Below, piece by piece: positions 45,080-53,532 of a DNA stretch of 64,000 nt. Every line of letters starts with the position of its first letter. Within the stretch, counting starts at the first letter, position 1. Location: the NCBI RefSeq assembly GCF_042653205.1, contig NZ_JBHSHY010000001.1, positions 372,001 through 436,000 on the forward strand. Reading direction: 5' to 3'. Position numbers and translations under genes: made by a program. Under the pieces are notes generated by a model. It did not search any database, was not told the origin of the DNA, and was given only the letters and a program-made list of their open reading frames with translations. This stretch comes from Paenibacillus_Z sp042653205 (lineage in GTDB: Bacteria > Bacillota > Bacilli > Paenibacillales > Paenibacillaceae).

Positions 45080-46033
45080 TTATATGGATTTGCACACGAT
45101 ATCGAAGCTTCGTGTGATCGTGAAGCCGGTCTTCAGATACAGCTGACCCGCCGGGCTCTGTTCCCCGGTCCATAGAAACCATGCGCCATGCATGCCTTGG
45201 GCGCGCATGAGCCGGAGGCATTCGTATAATAGAATCTTCCCGATCCCCTTGCCGCGCTGGCTGGGATCGACGCCGAACGGGCCGAACCGCTCCCGGACGC
45301 CCTCGTAACCGCCGTGCAGGCAGAAGCCGACGAGCGTCCCCTTATGCCTCGCGACCAAGATCTGAGACAGCTGGAGCCGTTGGGTCAAGCCTTCCCGGAT
45401 GGCGCGGCCCCAATCGGGGTTGAACGCGTCCGTCGCGAATCGAATCACCTCGTACAGATCGCGGTCCGTCGCCTGCGAGAACGTATAGCCTTCGCCGATC
45501 CGCTGTTCGGTCAATTGACGAACGGCATCCGGGATCTCGAAGCCGACGAGCGAATAATCCATGGCGACGGACGTATACTGGCGTTCGAAGCCTTGTTTGT
45601 CCAGCCAGGCGGCGGCCTCCGGGTAAGCCTGCTTGTCCACGCCGGGCACGACATAGTTGGGTGCATACGCGGAGAAGAACATCTTGTCCCTGTTATTGGC
45701 GCGCAAAAAAGCGGTGGCGTCCTCCAGGAGACGCGTCGCGACGCCCTGTCTGCGGTAGGCCGGATCGACGAAGAAAAACGGTACCCAGCCCCGATCCCTC
45801 TCCAGCTCCGTGCCATGCATCGGCAGCAAGCGCCGGATGGCGTAGAAGCAGCCGATTAGCTCACCGTCCACGCTTGCGATGCGCATCCCTTGCGGATCGA
45901 AATTGGCGTCGAGCAGGACGAGATTGCGGAACCGAAGGTCGGTTATCGGATCCTTGGTCAAGCAGCGGTTCCACAGCTTCACGATCGCCGCTTCATCGCC
46001 AGGCATGTAGTGATGGTAGTGAACGGTTGTCAT
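45080..46033 (-). CDS. tandem GNAT acetyltransferase
   Basis: A 317-residue protein with two GNAT folds. The first (residues 1-150) has FFFVDPAYRRQGVATRLLEDA; the second (165-317) has FGPFGVDPSQRGKGIGKILLYECLRLM, both acetyl-CoA-binding R/Q-x-x-G-x-G/A patterns. GAGGTGATCCC before ATG 46033 fixes the start; the upstream open frame is a shadow. In an amino-sugar salvage operon it could acetylate a deacetylated sugar or an amino acid from the stem peptide. Confidence 0.87.
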   Translation of the reverse strand: MTTVHYHHYMPGDEAAIVKLWNRCLTKDPITDLRFRNLVLLDANFDPQGMRIASVDGELIGCFYAIRRLLPMHGTELERDRGWVPFFFVDPAYRRQGVATRLLEDATAFLRANNRDKMFFSAYAPNYVVPGVDKQAYPEAAAWLDKQGFERQYTSVAMDYSLVGFEIPDAVRQLTEQRIGEGYTFSQATDRDLYEVIRFATDAFNPDWGRAIREGLTQRLQLSQILVARHKGTLVGFCLHGGYEGVRERFGPFGVDPSQRGKGIGKILLYECLRLMRAQGMHGAWFLWTGEQSPAGQLYLKTGFTITRSFDIVCKSI

Positions 46034-46059
46034 GGGATCACCTCTTGAATGGTTATTAG

Positions 46060-47229
46060 TTAGTCGTAGAGCAGGCTGGCTTGCCGAACGTTCTTCCAGT
46101 CGATGCTGTCTGCGCGCCAGTCGGCCAGGATCGCGTCCAGCTCGCCTTCTCGGTGAAGCGTCTTGCGGACCCGGTCGCTGCCGCTCAGGACGTCGATGAA
46201 CCAGCCGGACTCCGCTTCCGCAGGCTTGACCCATGCGAATTCGTCCGGATGGCGGCGCATGATGCGTTCGATCAGACGGAGTCCGGTCGCCGCCGCTTCG
46301 TACGCGTCTGTGTCCGTCACGAACGTCATGACGCCGTTGCAGAGCTCGCCCCGATGCTTGGAGATGACCGGCGTGAACGTGACGGGGTGGAATACGACGC
46401 CGGGGAGGCCCATGGCGTTCATCTCGGCGCATAGCTCGCGGTGTCGCAGCCACGGCGCTCCGATCATCTCGAACGGCTTCGTCGTGCCGCGCCCTTCGGA
46501 TAGATTCGTTCCTTCAAACAGACAGTTGCCCGTGTAGACGCGGACGGTATCCATCGTGGGCATGTTGGGAGAAGGAAGAATCCAGGGAAGGCCGGTGTCG
46601 GTGTAGGTCATGTTTCGCTTCCAGCCCTCGAGCCGGACGACCTGAAGCGCGCACGGCTTCTCCATCTGGCTGCGGACTAAGGTCGCGAATTCGCCGATCG
46701 TCAGCCCCGTGCTGAAGGGGATGCGCCACGCGCCTACCATCGAGTAGAAGCCCTCTTGCAGGTAGCCGCCTTCCGCTCCGAAGCCGCCCAGCGGATTCGG
46801 ACGGTCGAGCACGATCACCTCGACGCCGTGCTCCGCGCAAGCCTGCATGACGTAGACCAGCGTGGAGAGGTAGGTGTAGAATCGGACGCCCAGGTCTTGG
46901 ATGTCGAAGACGATCGCATCCAGCCCTTCGAGCATCTCGGCCGTAGGGGCGCGGTGCTTGCCGTACAGGCTGTGAACGGTGAGACCCGTCTCGAGGTCTA
47001 CTTCTTCTTCGAACTTGACGCCGGCTTGCCGGTCGCCCCGAATCCCGTGCTCGCATCCGAACAGCGCCTTAAGCTCGGCCCCCGGCAGCGATGCGCATAG
47101 CTCGATCGTGGAGCGATAGTTCGAATCGATGCCGGTCGGGTTCGTCAATAGCCCGAACTTCTTGCCTTGTAGGAGCTGCCCCGACATCCTTGTCAGATTA
47201 TCTGCCCCAGTATGCACAATAGTTGACAT
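46060..47229 (-). CDS. namZ: NamZ-type exo-beta-N-acetylmuramidase (DUF1343, GH171)
   Basis: A 389-residue DUF1343 protein: KKFGLLTNPTGIDSNYRSTIEL, FGCEHGIRGDRQAG, FDIQDLGVRFYTYLSTLVYVM, VLDRPNPLGG, NLSEGRGTTKPFEMIGAPW. The Bacillus subtilis member YbbC/NamZ releases MurNAc from the non-reducing end of peptidoglycan fragments. GAGGTGAAGTAT puts the start at ATG 47229. No signal peptide is present, whereas the B. subtilis enzyme is exported, so this one should act on imported fragments. It is the first gene of an eight-gene operon divergent from murQ. Confidence 0.9.
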   Translation of the reverse strand: MSTIVHTGADNLTRMSGQLLQGKKFGLLTNPTGIDSNYRSTIELCASLPGAELKALFGCEHGIRGDRQAGVKFEEEVDLETGLTVHSLYGKHRAPTAEMLEGLDAIVFDIQDLGVRFYTYLSTLVYVMQACAEHGVEVIVLDRPNPLGGFGAEGGYLQEGFYSMVGAWRIPFSTGLTIGEFATLVRSQMEKPCALQVVRLEGWKRNMTYTDTGLPWILPSPNMPTMDTVRVYTGNCLFEGTNLSEGRGTTKPFEMIGAPWLRHRELCAEMNAMGLPGVVFHPVTFTPVISKHRGELCNGVMTFVTDTDAYEAAATGLRLIERIMRRHPDEFAWVKPAEAESGWFIDVLSGSDRVRKTLHREGELDAILADWRADSIDWKNVRQASLLYD

Positions 47230-47604
47230 ATACTTCACCTCACAAGCGGAATATCAAATCTTGTGTTATGTTTTCTCTTATGTTACGTCAGAAACTTAAT
47301 TTCATCAACCTATTTTTTTGTGAAATTTTTTATCACGCTTCTACATTCAAAACGCCAAGATTCCCCTTGCGCGACCCCATAACCACCGATTTTCGACTCC
47401 CTCCAGCCCTCTTTCGCTATTTGAAAGCGCTGCCTTCATCCCCATTATAGAGTTTTGAAATAATATATCAATACTTTAAATTAAATATAATTTTTTATTT
47501 TACAAATTGGACTTTTCTGTATATACTTGGCTCTGAAAGTCACCATCAGCCTTTGGGAGCGTAAGGTCGACTGCGACGAATACACCGAGCAATGGAGGCT
47601 TCCT
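47230..47604. promoter_or_regulatory. AT-rich divergent namZ/murQ control region
   Basis: The murQ promoter is TTTACA (47499-47504), 17 bases, TATACT (47522-47527), giving a leader of about 70 bases. For the namZ side, TTGATG and TAACAT on the minus strand (spacing 17) are possible. GAAACTTAATTTC (47291-47303) overlaps that promoter, and GTGAAATTTTTTATCAC (47320-47336) lies beside it. GAAA...TTTC symmetry is what RpiR/MurR proteins commonly bind, so these are candidate MurR operators. Confidence 0.55.
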
Positions 47605-48540
47605 ATGAACAAGCAAATGAGCACCCTCACGACAGAACAACAAAATGCCAGAACGCGGAATATCGACCACTATTCCATCGAGGAGCTGCTTCGGTTAATC
47701 AACGAAGAGGACCGCGGCGTCGCCGACATCGTCGGGGCCGCGATCCCCGCGATCTCCGCGGCCGTCGCTCTGATCGTCGAAGCGTTTCGCAAGCAGGGCC
47801 GCCTCTTCTACTTCGGAGCGGGAACGAGCGGCAGGCTGGGCATTCTGGACGCTTCCGAATGTCCGCCGACCTATGGGACGGATCCATCGATGGTGCAAGG
47901 CTTCATCGCAGGCGGCGATGCGGCCATCCGGGAAGCGGTAGAAGGCGCGGAAGACAGCTGCGAGCTGGGCGCACAGGATGTGACGGATAACCGCATCCAG
48001 CTGAACGATATCGTCGTAGGCATCGCGGCCAGCGGCAGAACACCATATGTGCTCGGCGCGATGGCGCGAGCACGGGAGATTGGCGCGAAGGTGATCGGAA
48101 TCAGCAATAATGCGAGCAGTCCCATGCGCGACGTCGCGCACGTGATGATCGAGGCGGTAGTCGGCCCCGAGGTTATCCTGGGCTCCACGCGCATGAAGGC
48201 GGGTACGGCGCAGAAGCTGATTCTCAATATGCTGACGACCGCTTCCATGGTGAAGATCGGCAAGGTCTATGACAACCTGATGGTCGATCTGAAGCCATCG
48301 AACGTCAAGCTCGTTGATCGGGCGAAGCGGATCATACAGTTGGCTACGCAAGCCCCGGATGCGGAAGTGGAGGCCGCCTATGCTTCCGCGGGCGGGCATG
48401 TGAAGACCGCGATCGTCATGATTCAGGCGGGAGTGGGCAAGCATGAAGCCCGACGGCTGCTGGAACGGGCGGACGACTTCGTCGGCGGCGCGATCGACCT
48501 CGCAGAACGAGACGGAGGATCAGCCTGCATGTGCGAATAG
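47605..48540 (+). CDS. murQ: N-acetylmuramic acid 6-phosphate etherase
   Basis: A 311-residue SIS-domain lyase that removes D-lactate from MurNAc-6-phosphate to give GlcNAc-6-phosphate. Diagnostic segments: QGRLFYFGAGTSGRLGILDASECPPTYG with E85, REAVEGAEDS with E116 region, VGIAASGRTPYVLGA and GSTRMKAGTAQKLILNML. TGGAGG lies 6 bases before ATG 47605; the frame opens earlier at 47527, but that falls inside the promoter. Length matches the family. It needs a phosphorylated substrate, and no MurNAc kinase or PTS gene is in the window. Confidence 0.96.
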   Translation: MNKQMSTLTTEQQNARTRNIDHYSIEELLRLINEEDRGVADIVGAAIPAISAAVALIVEAFRKQGRLFYFGAGTSGRLGILDASECPPTYGTDPSMVQGFIAGGDAAIREAVEGAEDSCELGAQDVTDNRIQLNDIVVGIAASGRTPYVLGAMARAREIGAKVIGISNNASSPMRDVAHVMIEAVVGPEVILGSTRMKAGTAQKLILNMLTTASMVKIGKVYDNLMVDLKPSNVKLVDRAKRIIQLATQAPDAEVEAAYASAGGHVKTAIVMIQAGVGKHEARRLLERADDFVGGAIDLAERDGGSACMCE

Positions 48541-48680
48541 ACGGGAGCGTTCTTCTTGGCCGGCGAACATTTCGGTGATATGGGTGAAAGTGGAGTCACA
48601 ATGACGAGGTGCGAGGCGGTTATTCGTTTGAAAGGTTGATCTTGCATATGGGATTGCTATATTTTCATACGTGCATAACA

Positions 48681-48735
48681 AGAGCGCCTCCTTGACGTGT
48701 CGACAAACCCATCGTCCAGAGGCGCTCTCTTCTTT
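48681..48735 (+). terminator. long hairpin terminator after murQ
   Basis: AGAGCGCCTC pairs perfectly with GAGGCGCTCT; the 28-base interior can fold further (GACG/CGTC). CTTCTTT follows. Confidence 0.65.
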
Positions 48736-48891
48736 ACGGAGATGCCGGCGATTCGCCGGCCGGCTCTCCACCTATGATCTTTTCGTATTTCACGACGGCA
48801 ATTGGCTATTTTATCCAGTGTTAGGATCTGTTCTTCTATTGGCTTAAAGCCATTCAAAGAACTTTGTACGGTCTGCACACAGTCAAACGCG

Positions 48892-48925
48892 CGAAGAGGC
48901 CGCGGGTTATCCCGCGGACTCTTCG
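48892..48925 (-). terminator. hairpin ending the nine-gene operon
   Basis: CGAAGAG-GCCGCGGG and CCCGCGG-CTCTTCG form a nearly perfect stem with a TTAT loop, about 80 bases after the TauE/SafE stop. The T-run is poor. Confidence 0.6.
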
Positions 48926-49002
48926 TCTCCGTCAACTAGACTTGGTAGGCGATGGGTGCAATGATCGTCATCTTGAATGGCAACGTACAAGAGTGGAAGA
49001 CG

Positions 49003-49746
49003 CTATAACACCAGCAGCAGCGCGCCGACCGCGCCGATCAGGAGAATGGCGTTCTGGAAGACGGCCTGGGGCAGGCGCGGGATGGCCCTCGCCCCGGCCA
49101 GCGTGCCGAGCGCGATCACCGGGACGGTCCATGCGTTGATCGCCAAGGAACGCGTCGTAATCATGCCGAGCTGGACGAAGAACGGCACCTTGATCAGATT
49201 GACCGCCAGGTAGAACCAGGCCCCCGTCCCGACGATGACCTCCTTCGGCAGCTTCTTGCCGAACAGATAGATCGACATGACGACGCCCGATACGTTGCCG
49301 ACCATCGTCGCGAATCCGGCCAATACCCCCATCGAGGTGGTGAATCCCTTGTTCTGGGGGACGTACCGCTCGAACGCGGCACCCGCGCGGTCCTTGAGCA
49401 GCTGGAAGGCGATCAGGACGAGCAGCATGATGCCCAGAACCCGGCGGATCGCGGTATCGTTCGCGTAGAACAGCAGCGCGTAGCCGCAGCCGATGCCGAG
49501 CAGCGCCCATGGGATGAGCGCGATCAGATGCCTCCAGACGACATGGCGGCGGTAAAGCAGGACGGCTGCCACGTCGGCCGCGATCAGCATCGGCAGCAGC
49601 GTGCCCACGGCCTCCTTGGCGGGAAAAACCTGCGACATCAGCATCGCGTTGAAGATGCCCAGCGTGGCAATGCCGGTTTTGGCGAAGCCGCAGCACAGCG
49701 CGGCCGCGAGCACGATCAGTATCTGCAGTACGGTCAGCCCGGTCAT
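49003..49746 (-). CDS. TauE/SafE family membrane permease
   Basis: A 247-residue membrane protein with about seven to eight hydrophobic segments. CCGFAKTGIATLGIFNAMLM and the second repeat GVLAGFATMVGNVSGVVMSIYLFGKKLPK are the TauE/SafE repeats. The family exports or imports sulfite, sulfoacetate and other small anions. It is the ninth and last gene of the operon, 5 bases after the preceding stop, so it may release or take up an organic acid made in the pathway. Confidence 0.88.
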   Translation of the reverse strand: MTGLTVLQILIVLAAALCCGFAKTGIATLGIFNAMLMSQVFPAKEAVGTLLPMLIAADVAAVLLYRRHVVWRHLIALIPWALLGIGCGYALLFYANDTAIRRVLGIMLLVLIAFQLLKDRAGAAFERYVPQNKGFTTSMGVLAGFATMVGNVSGVVMSIYLFGKKLPKEVIVGTGAWFYLAVNLIKVPFFVQLGMITTRSLAINAWTVPVIALGTLAGARAIPRLPQAVFQNAILLIGAVGALLLVL

Positions 49747-49751
49747 CGTCC

Positions 49752-50579
49752 TTAAGAACCGATCCGCTTGAACTTGCGGACCTGCTCGGTGATCGCAATC
49801 TCCGTCGGAAGCCGCTCCACGCTTGAAGCGCCGAAGAAGCCCGCGACGTTCTTGGTACGGCTCAGCACGTAAGCCGCATCCTCCGGCTCGGAGATCGGGC
49901 CGCCGTGGCAGATGACGATGATGTCGGGATTGACGGCTTTGCCCGCATCGCAGATCCGCTGGACGACGTCCACGGATTCGTCAAGCGTGAGCGCCGTGGC
50001 AGCGCCAATGCTGCCCTTGGTCGTCAGCCCGACATGGGCGACCAGCACATCCGCGCCCGCGGCTGCCATCTTCCGCGCCTCCTCCTCGTTAAATACATAC
50101 GGCGTCGTCAGCAGGTCCAGCTCGTGCGCCGTGCGGATCATCTCCACCTCGAGATCGTAGCCCATGCCCGTCTCCTCGAGATTTTGCCGGAACACCCCGT
50201 CACAGAGGCCGACGGTGGGGAAATTTTGCACGCCCGCGAAGCCCATTTCCTTGAGCTGCTTCAGATAGACGTCCATGACGCGGAACGGGTCCGTCCCGCA
50301 TACGCCAGCGAGAACGGGCGTGTTCTTGACGATCGGCAGCACCTCCGCCGCCATCTCGACGACGATCTGGTTGGCGTCGCCGTACGGCATCAGACCGGCG
50401 AGCGAACCTCGGCCCGCCATCCGGTAACGGCCGGAATTATAAATAATGATCAGATCGACGCCGCCCGCTTCCGCGCACTTCGCGGAGAGGCCCGTGCCCG
50501 CGCCGGCTCCGACGAGCGTCGCGCCGTCCGCCAGCTGAGCCCTCAGCCGGCGGAGCGCTTCTGTTCTGGATATCGCCAT
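49752..50579 (-). CDS. phosphoenolpyruvate hydrolase-like TIM-barrel protein
   Basis: A 275-residue protein of the PEP-hydrolase/TIM-barrel family (PF09370 type): GAGAGTGLSAKCAEAGGVDLIIIYNSGRYRMAGRGSLAGLMPYGDAN, VLAGVCGTDPFR, GVQNFPTVGLCDG, AHVGLTTKGSIG, CHGGPISEPEDAAY. This fold forms the C-terminal half of the plant antiviral protein Tm-1; the N-terminal half is encoded by the gene at 56382-57599 of the same operon. The bacterial reaction is uncertain. AAAGGAGAG precedes the ATG. Confidence 0.9.
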   Translation of the reverse strand: MAISRTEALRRLRAQLADGATLVGAGAGTGLSAKCAEAGGVDLIIIYNSGRYRMAGRGSLAGLMPYGDANQIVVEMAAEVLPIVKNTPVLAGVCGTDPFRVMDVYLKQLKEMGFAGVQNFPTVGLCDGVFRQNLEETGMGYDLEVEMIRTAHELDLLTTPYVFNEEEARKMAAAGADVLVAHVGLTTKGSIGAATALTLDESVDVVQRICDAGKAVNPDIIVICHGGPISEPEDAAYVLSRTKNVAGFFGASSVERLPTEIAITEQVRKFKRIGS

Positions 50580-50595
50580 GGTCTGCTCTCCTTTG

Positions 50596-50958
50596 TTATT
50601 CGCCGATCGTCTGCCGGTCCGGCGAGGAATACGCGATAATCATCCGGCAGGGCTCCCAGCTCGTCACTCTGGCATTGTGCGGTACGCCGCGGGGAATCCG
50701 CAGCATCATGCCGGGCTTCAGGCGGAACGACTCGTCTCCGAGCGTATGATCGCATTCGCCGGAGAGGACGAAGATGACTTCCTCGCAGTTCGGATGATAG
50801 TGCCGGGTGTTCTCTTTGCCCGCCTCGATGTACACCATGCCGAAGGTCATCTCCGCTTCGGGATCGATATCCTTGCCGCACAGCCACTGGATCTTGCCCC
50901 AGCCCATATCGAGCACCCTATGTGCCTCGTTCTCGTGAAGGTTCGTAATGGTCGCCAT
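50596..50958 (-). CDS. cupin domain protein
   Basis: A 120-residue single-domain cupin. Metal-binding motif 1 is RHYHPNCEEVIFVLSGECDH (His, His, Glu) and motif 2 is PRGVPHNARV. AAAGGAGAACC places the start at ATG 50958; ATG 50976 is too far upstream. It may be an isomerase for a sugar acid or keto-sugar of the pathway. Confidence 0.87.
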   Translation of the reverse strand: MATITNLHENEAHRVLDMGWGKIQWLCGKDIDPEAEMTFGMVYIEAGKENTRHYHPNCEEVIFVLSGECDHTLGDESFRLKPGMMLRIPRGVPHNARVTSWEPCRMIIAYSSPDRQTIGE

Positions 50959-51008
50959 CTTGGTTCTCCTTTGCATGTTGGATTGTCTGTCCGAATTCGA
51001 TTGGGCGC

Positions 51009-52553
51009 TTACTTGTTCTGCGCCAGTCTCGCCTGATACGCTTCGTTGATTTCTTTGGTGATCTGCACATAGGTCGGGTCCTTCTGAATCGCGCCAATCA
51101 AGTTGTCCCAGTCCTCAATCGTTGCCTTGCCCATGATGACCTGGGTCTTCATGTCGCTCATCTTCTTGGTGTAGTCCGCGCCCATCTTGATGTCCGTCTG
51201 CGAGACCAGGCCGATCGCCACATCCGGCTTCGCCACCTTGGCGCGCTCGTCGATGACCTGCTTGTTGCGCTCGAACACTTCTTTCGTCATGCCGGGTGCA
51301 AACGCATACATATACGGGTCGTAATGCATGAAGATTTTGCCGAATGCGCCTACGCCCACGCTGTCTTCCACCGATTTCTCCGTGGACACTTTGATTCCGT
51401 TCTCTTCATTGTAATGCACGCCCTTGATACCGTACAGCGCCAGCGTTCCGCCTTCCTCGGACGCGCCGTAATCGAGCAGGGAGAGAATCTTCTTGACCTT
51501 CTCCTCGGGAACCTTCTTCGGAATGGCCAGCACGCCGATATACCCCCGGTACTCCGGTACGTACGCGCCGTTCTTGCCCTCGAGGGACGAGAGCGGAAGC
51601 CAATCCACCTTCGAATCGCGCTTCCATTGATCGTACGTCCATCGCCACTGCGCCTCGATCGTCTCGGCCGTCGTTCCGGCGCTGCCGTTCGACGCGAGAT
51701 CCCAGAACTGGCTGTCCTTCATGACCGAGTAATCCGGGGGCACGAGTCCTTCCTTGTACAGCTTCTGCTTGAACAGGATCGACTCTCGCATGCCCGGATC
51801 GAAGTTGACGTCGATCAGCTTGCCGCCGACATCCTTCCAGCGCCCGTTCGAATCGGTAAACACGCCGTCGAGGATGTCGCTTCCCCGCATCGTATACCCG
51901 TACGTCGGCGATTTGCCTTCCGGCATTTTCTCCTTGAACGCCTTCAGCACCTCGTACAGATCGTCCACCGTCTTCGGTACCTGCAGCCCGAGCTTGTCGA
52001 GCCAGTCCTTGCGCATGTTGAGGAAGACGAACCCGTTCAGCGGGCGGGCCACCGGAATGACATAGTTCTTCGCGTCAATCTTCGTGTTCTCCCACACCGA
52101 CTTCGGATAGTCCATCAGGTTGGAGTAGCCGCTCAGGAACGGCGTGAGATCCCAGAACGCGCCTTGCTTGACCATCTGCTGGAACAGCGGATTGGTCACG
52201 TCGTCGAGCTTCAGCAGATCGGGCAGATCGCCCGAGCTCAGCACCACGTTCAGCCGGTCGACGTAATCCGAGGCATTCGCCGCCGATACCCAAGTAATAG
52301 CAAGCTTCGTATTCGTATTCTTCTCGAATTCCTTCAGAACCGGATTGTCCGCGGACGGAGGCTGCGCGATCGTGAAGTCCGACATGATCTTGATCGTCGT
52401 TGGTGCCTCCTGCTTGCCTCCGCCGTTATCGGCGCCTTTCCCCGCCGTATTTCCGCTATTCGATCCGCCGTTCGAGCATGCCGCGAGTATGGAGCCGAGC
52501 AGCAGGACCATCAGCAGCGCGACCGATACGCTTAACCGGGCATTCGTTGTCAT
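51009..52553 (-). CDS. extracellular solute-binding lipoprotein (LipO-like)
   Basis: A 514-residue family-1 solute-binding protein. Lipobox SILAAC (Cys near 26), Gly/Asn-rich linker, then KLAITWVSAANASDYVDRLNVVLSSGDLPDLLKLDD. DWLDKLGLQVPKTVDDLYEVLKAFKE is shared with the LipO-like protein at 10851-12455. It follows the two permease genes, the reverse of the order in other operons here. Confidence 0.92.
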   Translation of the reverse strand: MTTNARLSVSVALLMVLLLGSILAACSNGGSNSGNTAGKGADNGGGKQEAPTTIKIMSDFTIAQPPSADNPVLKEFEKNTNTKLAITWVSAANASDYVDRLNVVLSSGDLPDLLKLDDVTNPLFQQMVKQGAFWDLTPFLSGYSNLMDYPKSVWENTKIDAKNYVIPVARPLNGFVFLNMRKDWLDKLGLQVPKTVDDLYEVLKAFKEKMPEGKSPTYGYTMRGSDILDGVFTDSNGRWKDVGGKLIDVNFDPGMRESILFKQKLYKEGLVPPDYSVMKDSQFWDLASNGSAGTTAETIEAQWRWTYDQWKRDSKVDWLPLSSLEGKNGAYVPEYRGYIGVLAIPKKVPEEKVKKILSLLDYGASEEGGTLALYGIKGVHYNEENGIKVSTEKSVEDSVGVGAFGKIFMHYDPYMYAFAPGMTKEVFERNKQVIDERAKVAKPDVAIGLVSQTDIKMGADYTKKMSDMKTQVIMGKATIEDWDNLIGAIQKDPTYVQITKEINEAYQARLAQNK

Positions 52554-52623
52554 GTTCGCCTAACCCCTCCCAGACTTTCGAATGGATGACGTCTCATCTC
52601 CTTCGTCTGACTGCACAGGATGA

Positions 52624-53505
52624 TCAGCCCTTGACCGAGCCGAGCATGACTCCCTTCGTAAAATGCTTCTGCAGAAACGGATAGACGCACAGAATCGGCA
52701 AGGTCGAGATGACGACGGCCGCCATCTTGATCGTCTGCGTCGGGATCTGCTGATCCGCCACCATCTCGACCGCGGTCGCGCCGCCCGTCGAGGTCGAGGA
52801 ATCGACCAGCATGTTGCGCAGCACGATCTGCAGCGGCACCTTGGCATAATCGTTGATGTAGAGCACGGCATTGAAGAACGTGTTCCAGTAGCCCACCGCG
52901 TAAAACAAGCCGAAGGCGGCGAGCGCCGGTGCCGACAGCGGCAGGACGATCCGGAAGAAAGTCCCGATATCGGTGCTGCCGTCGATCATCGCGGCCTCTT
53001 CCAGCTCGACCGGAATGTTGTCGAAGAAGCTCTTCATCAGAATGACGTACCAGCCGCTCGTCAGAACCGGGACGATAAGCGACCATACGCTGTTGATCAG
53101 GCCGAGCTCCCGTACGACGAGATAGGGAGGAATGAAGCCCGGATTGAACAGCAGCGTCAGGACGATCGCCACCAGGATGAACTGCCTGCCGCGCAGCCGC
53201 TTCCGCGACAGCCCGAAGGCGATCGCCGAGGTGACGATCAGGCTTAGCGCCGTACCGGCCGTCGCCAAAAAGGCACTGACGCCGGCGGCGTTCAGGAAGG
53301 CGGACGTGGAGAACAGGTACCTGTACGCCGCGAGCGACCACTCGGCCGGGAAGAGGATGAAGCCGTTCCGCTCCGAATATTCATGCGGGTCCGTGAACGA
53401 TACGACGAATACGTAGTACAGCGGAAACAAGGTGATCAGTCCGATCACGCCAAGCACGAGATAGTTGCAAACCGTAAAGATGCGGGCTCCCGCGCTTTCT
53501 TTCAT
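52624..53505 (-). CDS. carbohydrate ABC transporter permease (YtcP-like)
   Basis: A 293-residue permease with EAA loop EEAAMIDGSTDIGTFFRIVLP and C-terminus QKHFTKGVMLGSVKG. SFTDPHEYSERNGFILFPAEWSLAAYRYLF is typical of YtcP. GAAAGGAGG precedes the ATG. Confidence 0.93.
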   Translation of the reverse strand: MKESAGARIFTVCNYLVLGVIGLITLFPLYYVFVVSFTDPHEYSERNGFILFPAEWSLAAYRYLFSTSAFLNAAGVSAFLATAGTALSLIVTSAIAFGLSRKRLRGRQFILVAIVLTLLFNPGFIPPYLVVRELGLINSVWSLIVPVLTSGWYVILMKSFFDNIPVELEEAAMIDGSTDIGTFFRIVLPLSAPALAAFGLFYAVGYWNTFFNAVLYINDYAKVPLQIVLRNMLVDSSTSTGGATAVEMVADQQIPTQTIKMAAVVISTLPILCVYPFLQKHFTKGVMLGSVKG

Positions 53506-53532
53506 ACAGCGCCTCCTTTCTTCGGCCGGCGG

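Larger units (their letters stand above)
48541..49002. other. 462-base region with two hairpins
   Basis: Between convergent murQ and the TauE/SafE gene. It contains the terminators at 48681-48728 and 48892-48925 and otherwise no open frame with a ribosome binding site. Confidence 0.6.

Noticed and set aside
43751..45175. 474-residue plus-strand open frame opposite the muropeptide-locus binding protein
   Set aside because: Same antisense effect; the minus-strand gene has lipobox, ribosome binding site and operon context.
46034..46453. N-terminal extension of the GNAT protein
   Set aside because: Overlaps namZ in another frame, and GAGGTGATCCC directly precedes ATG 46033.
51324..52535. 403-residue plus-strand open frame opposite the LipO-like gene
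   Set aside because: Antisense shadow with no recognisable domain.
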